DNA from: Pyrenochaeta sp. MPI-SDFR-AT-0127
Taxonomy: Eukaryota > Ascomycota > Dothideomycetes > Pleosporales > Cucurbitariaceae
Direction: 5' to 3'
DNA length: 64,000 bases
Assembly: GCA_020747015.1 (NCBI GenBank)
Contig: JAGTJM010000099.1
Span: 19,865 to 83,864 of the forward strand
Positions 56,237 to 64,000 of the stretch are shown here, piece by piece; position 1 is the first letter of the stretch; the number at the start of each line of letters is the position of its first letter. The notes under the pieces are model-generated. The model had not been told where the DNA came from. It did no database searches and worked only from the letters and a program-made list of their open reading frames with translations. The translations under genes and the position numbers were made by a program.

Positions 56237-57886
56237 CGTTTCTTACTGGTAACACGTTATGAACACTCTTTATTACATCTTTCCGTTTCGAAGTCATCTC
56301 GTAGATTCTGTGTAGGACTAACTCCCTTCTCTTCGTTTATACAGAAGGACTATAGAGTCATGCATCCAATATTGAAACACCCATGTTTCCAATTCGGAAT
56401 AAAAGTAGTCTCACTATTGTGGCTCTGTGGATATTCCCTTCTTCTCTCAGACGAAGATACTCAATCAATTCTTAGCACGGTTCGACTCTTACTATAGTGA
56501 ATTGTAAGGTATAGAGACTGTGCGCCCACCCCACTATCTCAGTATGCATTTGCTAAGCCAAAGTATCTGTCTTTGCACATTTGCAACCGCGTAGCACAGA
56601 CGCTTTATCTCGGTCATTATATAGCACGAAAGTATGAGTGTTTTCTCTGTGCACAAGCAATAATTGACAATAATGCGGGCCTTGACAGAAACTCTCATCG
56701 TTATACAATCTTCGCCTCCATCTCTTCTACGACACTATCATGAAATGATTCAGTGTTTCGATCGGGCTAAACGTAGGTTCACTAGGATTGTGTTTGACTG
56801 ACTACAATCATCAGACCTAAATGTTTATACGCCCTTTCCAGAGCACTGTAGTCTTTATAACGAGCCAAGACTAAGACCTATGGCGATCTTCGGTCTCTAT
56901 GAACTTCATCGCTGGTACTCGCGTGCTGCCTTCACTATCCAAACCATGATCCCAGGAGAGAATCACCACCGGGGTTCCAATAGGGCTCCATGATGTGAGT
57001 CTCGGCCAAAGTCGTCACACAGACGCAATTATTCAGAGAACTCTGGTCGCCCCGATAGTTGAGGGACTGTCATGCCAGCCAAGCACTTCACCCTCACAAC
57101 GATCTCTCCATAAGATAGTTCTCCGGTGGGCTCGGCCCCCTTGGACACAGTCTTTGCGCTTTAGGTTGATGCGTGCTGCGATAACAGAAGGCCCGAAAAG
57201 AGCAAACTGACTGGGTGTAACGTGGACACCTACGATCAAGTTGGGACGCACCACACTGGAGGTTTTCTGAAGTCGTGATTCCTGACTCCCCCTACAACAC
57301 AGTGAAGATTGCGCTGTAAAGACTTTTTGCAGTGTCCAGCCAAGTAATTGCCCACACTTTACGGAACAAGTTTTGTCAATTCCTGTGTTGCAGGGAATAA
57401 ATCGTTCGGATAAGTGATCTCTTTGAATATCCCTCAACGATCGTCTCCCAGTACTCTTGGACTTGATCAATGGCCAGGGAGCCTTGTACGGTCCTACGTA
57501 CGTCTATGTTCCTCAACTCTCGAGGTCTTCCGTGATAATCCGGAGGATGCTCTAATCTCGTCCCACTGTGGAGATCCGTGACTCAAAGGATGTGTTTAAG
57601 GGAGGGGTCCGTGAGTGGGCAGAGTGGCTGCACGCCATATAGGATTGTAATAACTTGGATGTCATTCTGGAAGACGATCATGGGCATTGTTGATGTGCCC
57701 TGAAGTGGTTCTGAGCGATTGCAAAATGACACAACCAAAAAACACGGCTAAAGAGTCATGCGACATACTGGGAATATTAATCTGACCCCTGAAGTACGGA
57801 GGTAGGGTATCTTCTAGGACTGTAACGATATAATCATAATTGGTATCTCAAGAGAACGGTATGCAAAACCAACAAAATCCGGTCAC
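56237..57886. other. convergent gene-poor region (1.65 kb)
   Basis: This lies between the BTB gene and the 3' end of the next minus-strand gene. ORFs here are short and low in coding character, and the left half is A/T-rich. I see no transposon motif or repeat. Confidence 0.5.
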
Positions 57887-59610
57887 CTACTGCGCAAAGA
57901 GCAGTGCAACCATGATCCTTGTAGCCTCAAAGGCCCCTTTGCTCCTCAATAAAGATGCAAACGTTTCCGGAATCTTTCTAAGGCTGGATGTCGTATCTGC
58001 ATCTTGCCAGACTTGGGGGACAGCATGTTCAACAGTGATCTCCGACTCGGCTTCACCAGTCCAGTCAAAGCTGATCCGCCATTTAATCTTGAGCAGAACG
58101 TGCTCATCTTGGAGGACTAATGTGTCGCGGCCTAGATGCCGCCTGAGGTCTTTTCGTGAGATGTGCTGTGCTGATTTGATCTGAGCACTGATGTTTTCTG
58201 TATCCACACTCGCGTGTCCTGTGACCAGTCGCAAAAATGATGTTTCGCACTTTTGCCAATACTGCGCACGTTTCTTAGCAATCTCCCAGTATGAGTCGAT
58301 AGCCCAGCACGCATTTCCCATGTCTTTCTCCTTCGCTCTACTCCGCAGGAAAGTACCTAGCTCTCGCTCAGCCCAAGAAGAGAGATGTACAATGTGCATT
58401 TCGATGACCTCGCTGGCAAAGGCGTCAAGAATGATCGAGGTTTGGGCTGTGAGGAGCTTTTGTGGGCCCTCTATGTCTATTGTGTGCATTTGATGCACCC
58501 GTGTTGAGGATCGAGGTACCTTACCACGGGGTAAACTTAGTCGCGTGGAAAACTTGAATGTTGTGAACATCTCTAGGTAAGGTAAAGGATCTTTAAGCTC
58601 TACAGGCCGATGCGACGGGATTGATTTCCCGACAACTTTTGGACGAGGCGGAGGGACAGACAGGGCAGAAAATGGCAGGAATGAGCATAGAAGACTCGAT
58701 ATTGACGCTGGCTTTTCGTCTTTCGTGTCTGCATCACTAATTTTATTGATAAAGTCGCTAGATTTGAGTCAGCCATAGCGATACCAAACCGGAACAATAG
58801 TTTGACTTACTTCAGCTCATCTCGCTCTGTAGGTCTCAGTGCCTGCCCAGGGGCACGTTGCAGCTCCTTAGAAATTTCCTCCGTGCATCTCGAAACCTGA
58901 GCATCCAGTTCTTCTATTTCACGCTGCAATCGAACTCTCTCTTGCCTTCTCTTTTGCACTTCTGGCTCTGGAGGTTGCGTCTCCTCTGCCGTTCTCTGGT
59001 CTTGAATCTCATTTGAGCCATTGTCTGTGGTAGGATTGAGGGATTCTGTTTGAATTTGGGACGCCGTCGGCCTCGGAGGCGACCGCTTGACGGTGCCCTT
59101 CATACGTGGTGGTCGTTTGCTGGGCGAAGAGAACAGAACGCCACGTCGAGGGCCGTCTGGTTTTTCGAGCCCCCTCTGAGATGGCGTTGTTGGTAGATCC
59201 GGTTCTTCATTATCTGCTGCGCCTACCAAAACTGGCGCATTCCGCTGTCCAACTACTTTGCGCGTTCTAGGCGTAACATTTTGCGCGGTCGGCGAATAAC
59301 GTTTAGGCCTCGACGTCGTCCTGTTGGAATCTTCCCCAATCTCTTGGTCAAACCTTTCCTGTACGTCTTTCTCGCCGAGCACAAAAGCACGCGCTTGTTT
59401 CCCTGAAGCTAGTACTTCACTGCGACTGATGGGCCTTGGGCCTTCTCCGGCAGAAGTGGGGCGTAGAAGGTTTGGGTAATTGCGCGCAAGACTGGCTTTT
59501 GTAGGTGACGCAAACGAAGGCCGTCGCGGGGGCTTTCTCAATGGGCTCGACTGCCTCTCGTGTTCTTCTGGCGAATTTGTCCTTCTTCGTTTACGAGCTG
59601 GCTCGTCCAT
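57887..59610 (-). CDS. nuclear coiled-coil protein, conserved, unnamed
   Basis: I predict 556 aa from exons 58811-59610 and 57887-58757, with a 53-nt intron (GTAAGT, GCTGAC branch, TCTAG; phase 2) joining ERDELNDFINK. ATG 59610 opens MDEPARKRRRTNSPEE, a nuclear-localisation-like start. Next comes a long disordered region with repeated basic S-P-x-K/R blocks, then a coiled coil at about 215-255 (RRQERVRLQREIEELDAQV). After a linker (SSLLCSFLPFSALS) there is a globular C-terminal domain (about 320-556: PYLEMFTTFKFS, PQKLLTAQTSIILDAF, WRISFDWTGEAESEI). I have a faint memory of similar ascomycete proteins annotated as kinetochore parts, but I am not able to name it. The promoter has two ACGCGT boxes and an E2F-like site, as expected for a G1/S-expressed chromosomal gene. 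OXLD1 is divergent. Confidence 0.7.
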
Positions 59611-59664
59611 AGCTATTGAAATTCGGATGTTGCATGCAATTAGCTTGAGATTTTAGAGAGATCA

Positions 59665-59670
59665 ACGCGT
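59665..59670. promoter_or_regulatory. ACGCGT (MCB) box, proximal
   Basis: MluI cell-cycle box, the core site of MBF (Mbp1/Swi6 type) in yeasts and fungi. It lies 55 bp before the ATG of the nuclear coiled-coil gene. The second copy at 59755-59760 and an E2F-like site strengthen it. Function is inferred. Confidence 0.5.
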
Positions 59671-59754
59671 CATGAACTGTGATATGAAGGTATAAATAAC
59701 AAATGGAGCTGCCGTGCACCAATTTATTCCTGTTTGGTGGGAAAGTGAACGTTG

Positions 59755-59760
59755 ACGCGT
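59755..59760. promoter_or_regulatory. ACGCGT (MCB) box, distal
   Basis: Second palindromic ACGCGT, 145 bp from the same ATG. Two perfect 6-mers within 100 bp are much more than expected by chance in this composition. Confidence 0.5.
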
Positions 59761-59831
59761 CGGCGCGTGTTGATGCTGGTTGACCCATCGGCGTTGGCCG
59801 CAGCAATTGCCGACAGCCCTCGGAAATGGCG

Positions 59832-59839
59832 GCGCCAAA
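59832..59839 (-). promoter_or_regulatory. TTTGGCGC, E2F-like site
   Basis: Read on the minus strand it is TTTGGCGC, matching the TTTSSCGC E2F consensus. It sits upstream of the two MCB boxes on the same promoter. Fungal MBF-like factors use related CGCG-containing motifs, so this is only supportive. Confidence 0.4.
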
Positions 59840-60011
59840 TGACGTCTCGGAAGCAGCTCCATTCACTACTATCGTTGCTCATCTTGCTCACGCATTGCCG
59901 GTGCCACCACGTATCCTAACACATTCAGTAGATCTAAATATGTTGTGAAGGAGTAGGCGTACTACATTCTTATATAAATGATCCTGGTTCTCCCGACCAG
60001 TCTTCAAGGAT

Positions 60012-60826
60012 ATGGAACGCATCACACAGCTCACTCGACCGCTTGCACAACGCCGAAGTCTCTGTGTTTCATGTCTCAGACTATGGGGCAATTCACAGAG
60101 CCCATCTACATACAGAAGATTAGGGCTACAGAATAGCGATCGGATACAGCGTCGGTACAAAGGTTACATTGCGCCAGAAGGGGAGCAGGCCAGGCCAATA
60201 ACTGGTTTCTACGCAGGTTGCACTAACCACATCTTGGTGCTTGATATTGATGCTAACAATCTACAGAAATGCTCAAGAAACCTCGCTCACAAGTCCAGCC
60301 TCTGACTCACACGGACCCCGAACTACCACCACCAGATTCCCGCCCCAAAACGCAGAAGGAGCTGACCCTCGAGAAAGCCCGCATAGTATTCGGCTCAAAA
60401 CTCGCTGGTCCAGCTGAACGCAGGAAAGAGATTGCAGAAGCATCACAAATCATTGCAGGCGTTACAGTACCACCGAAACCATCGGAACCAGACAATTGCT
60501 GCATGTCTGGGTGTGTGAATTGCGTTTGGGATCTATACAGGGATGAGATGGAAGAGTGGGCTGAAAAGAGCGCACAAGCTAGAGCAGCAATTCAGGCGCA
60601 GAGACAAGAGGGCAAAGGTAGTGGAAGTACGATATCGGCTTCTGGGAAGCCAAGCCATGTCGCTGTTAGCATGGATGACGATGAGGGTGGTAGCGAGACG
60701 AATTGGAATGTGGACACAGGCAAGGACCTGTTCGACGATATTCCTGTAGGAATCAGAGAGTTCATGAGGACAGAGAAGAAGTTAAAGCAGATGCATCAGC
60801 AGGAGAAGATCGGTACTGCTGCCTAA
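60012..60826 (+). CDS. mitochondrial oxidoreductase-like domain protein (OXLD1-like)
   Basis: I predict 250 aa from exons 60012-60204 and 60267-60826, with a 62-nt intron (GTTTCT, GCTAAC branch, CTACAG; phase 1) joining RPITEMLKKPRS. The N-terminus (MERITQLTRPLAQRRSLCVS) is a typical mitochondrial presequence. The Oxidored-like domain lies at about 130-165, with the characteristic NCCMSGCVNCVWDLYRDEMEEW, where four Cys probably bind a metal. A disordered acidic C-terminus follows (DDDEGGSE and onward), with a conserved-looking end FDDIPVGIREFMRTE. The exact role is unknown; the animal family member OXLD1 is poorly studied. It shares its promoter region with the nuclear coiled-coil gene and converges with DPM3. 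Confidence 0.88.
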
Positions 60827-61053
60827 TTGGTGTTGGACAGGACGTTGGAGGGCACGATGGGGTCTGGTGGTCGAGGTGTTGGATCACATGCCCCGGCCAT
60901 TTGGACTCCTCCAAACCGTCAAGATCATTGTGCGAGCGTTCAAATACCCTTACTTTGTTCTTGATTATGCATATTTCATACCGCCCCCATATCAACGCCC
61001 CATGCCTCCTTGTGCTCCAGCAATGCAATGTTTCCCACAAGCCCCTAATCCAG

Positions 61054-61439
61054 CTAGTCTTCACCAACATCAACACCCTTCGCCTTAAGCTCCAACCTCG
61101 CCTGCTGTATCTGTGCCACCAACTCCTTGTGTGCTTCCGGTACATCATTGAAAGTGAAGACTCCCCAGCCGAGTTTGAAGAGAAGGTATGCGCAAAAGGA
61201 GATGAGGGCCCAGAAAGGAATCTACAATATTGTTAGCATTAAAGGCTGGATTGTAAAATATGGGAGAGCATACGACGGGTACGATTTCTTTCTGGATCTT
61301 TTCGGGGAAGGAGACGACCTCCATGAACACCGCAAGGTACAACTATTAGGTATTAGCCAGAATCCCCAAAACACGGCCAGGCTTCCCATACGGAGGTCAG
61401 TAGCATCGCAATGCTGATTGTTTGTTGAGCGCGCGTCAT
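61054..61439 (-). CDS. DPM3: dolichol-phosphate mannose synthase subunit 3
   Basis: DPM3 is a small ER membrane protein that tethers catalytic DPM1 and stabilises the complex. Exons 61392-61439, 61274-61342 and 61054-61221 encode 94 aa; introns are 49 and 52 nt, and both splice in phase 0. The protein starts MTRAQQTISIAMLLTS, followed by LYLAVFMEVVSFPEKIQKE (first TM helix 5-25), IPFWALISFCAYLLFKLGW (second TM helix about 40-60), and the conserved DPM1-binding tail GVFTFNDVPEAHKELVAQIQ, ending in KGVDVGED. This matches the human DPM3 C-terminal signature closely. No single long ORF covers the gene, so it is easily missed. It is divergent from the RAP1GDS1-like gene and about 35 kb from DPM1. 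Confidence 0.94.
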
Positions 61440-61897
61440 CTTCACGGAAGTATGGATTGACAGGTTTGAAATGAGTGAATGCGTCAGACGGGCGGTGTTA
61501 TTGAACGTGATTGTGGTGTTGAATGCTCGTTGCCAGATGGCTCAATTTCTGCCAAGGGATCGCTTTCCAGGGGTCAAGCGCAGCCGGATTTAGGCAAGGT
61601 TAGCCGTGGTGGGTCGAAGCTTCCATCAGCGACACACACCAAAATGGCACTACGACTCTGAATCCTGATTTGCTGCTACGAATAGGATATTCTTATCAAA
61701 GTGAACTTTCATCTTTAAAACTTTCCCGAACTGCTCCTGTTGCCCAAGACCTATAACCAAAATCCAAATCAAGTGGATCAGGCGATCGACTTGTGTTCTT
61801 CAATCTTCTGAGTGCCTTGCCACTACCAGGGTGGATCTATGAAACTCAAATCAGACTTACGAACATCGGTTTCTCTGACGCTGACACCCCTCTAATC
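61440..61897. other. divergent promoter region DPM3 / RAP1GDS1-like
   Basis: This is 458 bp between the two divergent ATGs. The frame of the right-hand gene is open upstream to about 61793 without ATG, so that part is probably leader. No other gene was seen. Confidence 0.55.
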
Positions 61898-63901
61898 ATG
61901 CCCTTGTCAGACGACGAGATACCGGAGTATCTCGAGTCATTAGAGTTCTTGCTTGAGGGTAGTCCTGTAGGCAAAGATGCAGAACTAGAAGAATTCTTCC
62001 GGAGGCTCCAAGCCTTTGTCGAAACAGGCGACACTGAGATGGCTGAGGTCACTGTTCGTCTGTTAGGTACAGCTGTTGGAGGTCAAAGTGAGTAGGCTCA
62101 ATGTCGGTAAACCTCTATCAGACTGACTGGAGCAGAGGAATGGCAAATTCCATACCGTGAAAGCGGCATACTTACTTATGCGATACATGGTCTAGCTGTT
62201 GTTGATTACAGAGGCCCTTTAGCCAAGCAGTACTTGAGAGTCATTGGCAACTCTGTGGCTGATAACGGTAGATACTCTGACGTCTTCTGGTAAGCGGCGA
62301 CATCTAAAGACTAATATATTCACCAGATACAAATAGAGAGCTTGCTGTAAGAGACTTGCAAAACATCTCTGACTGTCTCGCGTTTGAGGAATTGCAAATC
62401 ACGGCTTTGGCTGTGCTCTTCAACCTGTGTAACGATTTCGGTATGCCTCAATGCCATGCGTATGCTATTCCTATTGACACAATTAGATCCTGCCAAAGCC
62501 GCGGCAGCTACTCTGAGACTAGATTCTACTATATCTAGCGATCTTGCGGCCAACAAGATACCTGAAGTAGCGCTGGATTATGCAATCGATCTATTGACCT
62601 GGACCACTGGAAATCTGACTGCTATTCAACTGAAAGACGACTTGTCACTGGAAACGTTCACAAATATTCTGAATGTGGCTCTTCAATATGATGAGGAGCG
62701 CTATCATGAATATGTTGCCATCCTGGCTCACTATCTACAAGATCCAGAGTTTCAGCAAAAAGTGGCCGTTCCAAACCTGTTTGACAATTTAGTCAGTCTT
62801 ATGCTGGACTTCGAATCTCGAGTAACAAGTGAGGATATCGAAGCCGTCTTTAAGGAGCTCTCAATAACCAAGAGCGATGAGACGACAGTATCTGACGGAA
62901 CCAACATTCTTCTGCTCACTCAGCTCATTAACTCGATCGCCGCAATATCAGCCACTGATGCATTTGCAAAAAGCTTTAGTGTTACAAGTCAAGCTGTGGA
63001 AAAGATCAGGGCAAAGCTACGCGCGCCAGCGGACTCTCCGTCCACCGTATGTGCATGCGTTATGCTCGGGAATCTGGCGATGTCGGATGAAATATGCATC
63101 GACATGGTCAGCATCATGGAGATCCATGTTACGCTGATCGAAATACTGTCTTCCAGTGGTCATCCAGCGCTTCTCTTCGCTGCAACAGGATTCATGCGCC
63201 ATCTGACGTTCCCAGAGGTGAACAGATCAGTACTCGGCAATGCAGGATTACTGCAGACGTGCTGTCGCCTATTGAAACTTAGCGACCCATCTGTTCGTGG
63301 AGAAGCAGCAGCTATGTTAGCAAAGCTTGTGACAAATAACTTCCACAACATCGAGAAAGTAGTCTACGAGAAAATCGAAGAGCCGATAAGCACGGCTGGC
63401 GCTCAGGTTCCGGCCGATACTACTATGCTTACGCATATCGTCGAACAAGCTCTCGCTCCATCTGCTCCGTTGCCAAGTACCGCAATGAAGAATTGTATGA
63501 TCGAGCTGGGCCGCACTATCGTTGCAATACTTCGGCACCTCGGTCGACCGAACGCTGAAAAGGATGTCGATACGGTAAGGCTAGAAATGTTCAAAGTATC
63601 AGCAGTCGCTCGACCAGTTGCTCGACTTGTGCGTCAACGTTTCTTCGCCGACGCTAGGGCTGAAGGGCTGTTGGGACTTGGTCTCATGGCACAGTCACCT
63701 GAGGGTGCTACTAGTGTCATCCAAGAATTCAAGGAAGATGACGGGTTGCTCGGAGCCATTAGAGAATTTGCTAATGGGAAGGATGGAGGGGCCGAGCAAC
63801 ATGGTTCGGCTGCTGGCCGAGACTATCAGAATGCAATGGTGCTGCTGCAAGCGCTTCGGAACAACGCAGTAAATGATTTCAGACATATGAAAACTGAATG
63901 A
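61898..63901 (+). CDS. RAP1GDS1/smgGDS-like armadillo protein
   Basis: SmgGDS proteins are armadillo-repeat chaperones and exchange factors for small GTPases of the Ras and Rho families, in cytosol. I predict 616 aa from exons 61898-62087, 62136-62267, 62327-62440 and 62487-63901. Introns are 48, 59 and 46 nt, and frames join as GGQKEWQIPYRES, ADNDTNRELAV and NDFDPAKAAAA. ATG 61898 gives MPLSDDEIPEYLESLEFLL. The helical repeats run through the whole protein, e.g. LQNISDCLAFEELQITALAV, VCACVMLGNLAMSDE, and PALLFAATGFMRHLTFPEV, the last two being strong smgGDS-type repeats. The end is NDFRHMKTE. A short coding-like sequence after the stop (63926-63991, ATGGATACA...) is probably not part of it. 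Confidence 0.9.
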
Positions 63902-64000
63902 GGCTAACGTAGAGCAGGGAAGTAGTATGGATACAACACTCAATAACCAGGTTGTTGCTCTTCAAGAGGAGTTAGGAAAGCTCATGGTATAGACTTGCTC

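Larger units (their letters stand above)
59611..60011. other. divergent promoter region with cell-cycle-type boxes
   Basis: This is 401 bp between the nuclear coiled-coil gene (minus) and the OXLD1-like gene (plus). It contains ACGCGT at 59665-59670 and 59755-59760 and GCGCCAAA at 59832-59839. No gene is supported. Confidence 0.6.

Noticed and set aside
57033..57470. 145-aa minus-strand ORF in the gene-poor region
   Set aside because: No domain, no splice partners and uneven composition; probably chance.
63926..63991. Short ORF after the RAP1GDS1-like stop
   Set aside because: It has 22 codons, its ATG follows the gene stop by 25 bp, and no splice would join it in frame.
1..64000. CRISPR arrays, insertion sequences, transposons
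   Set aside because: No regularly spaced direct repeats, terminal inverted repeats, transposase or reverse-transcriptase motifs were seen on either strand. A degenerate element cannot be excluded by eye.

Overview
The window looks like nuclear DNA of a filamentous ascomycete (Pezizomycotina). Genes are compact, introns are short (about 45-110 nt) with GTRNGT donors and CTAAC/CTGAC branch points, and the gene content includes a HET-domain protein, fungal BTB proteins, DUF7918-like and SIP5 proteins. A dothideomycete such as a member of Pleosporales is my guess from general style; it is not shown by the sequence. No bacterial, plasmid or viral features, no CRISPR array and no convincing tRNA or rRNA gene were found. 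Twenty-six reasonably supported protein genes and three weaker small-ORF candidates are listed. Exon limits were worked out by hand from splice signals, frame and family conservation.

Layout. 1-5585: 3' part of NOT1, the CCR4-NOT scaffold. 6594-10587: two tandem paralogous Ser/Thr kinases on the minus strand. 11306-12245: unknown protein. 13143-15345: ILV2, acetolactate synthase, with a TGAGTCA cross-pathway-control site upstream, divergent from a TRAPPC12-like gene (16097-17179). 17827-22523: DUF7918-like protein and the U2 snRNP protein U2SURP/SR140 (both minus). 22756-26030: unknown conserved protein, HAD-like hydrolase, and DPM1 (dolichol-phosphate mannose synthase catalytic subunit). 26301-30492: disordered unknown protein, a probable tiny membrane protein, and an EF-hand MscS channel. 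30493-33162 is gene-poor and leads to a HET gene (33163-35403). 36048-42505: AIM6-like phosphodiesterase, a candidate small secreted or membrane peptide, and SIP5. 43534-48436: secreted aldose 1-epimerase, alpha/beta hydrolase, PLP-binding YggS/PLPBP protein.

48724-56236 is the most accessory-looking stretch. A five-exon gene encodes a 1259-aa GMC (cholesterol-oxidase-like) oxidoreductase fused to an alpha/beta hydrolase with an apparent cysteine nucleophile. It is flanked by a BTB protein and by a shorter protein that shares the BTB protein's N-terminal motif but has no BTB domain. 57887-63901 returns to housekeeping genes: a nuclear coiled-coil protein whose promoter carries two ACGCGT boxes and an E2F-like site, an OXLD1-like mitochondrial protein, DPM3 (three small exons) and a RAP1GDS1/smgGDS armadillo protein.

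Functional links. DPM1 and DPM3 belong to the same ER enzyme complex, and the DPM1 here has no membrane anchor, so it depends on a DPM3-type tether. NOT1, U2SURP, TRAPPC12 and RAP1GDS1 are unrelated core functions. I see no operon-like logic and no classical secondary-metabolite cluster.
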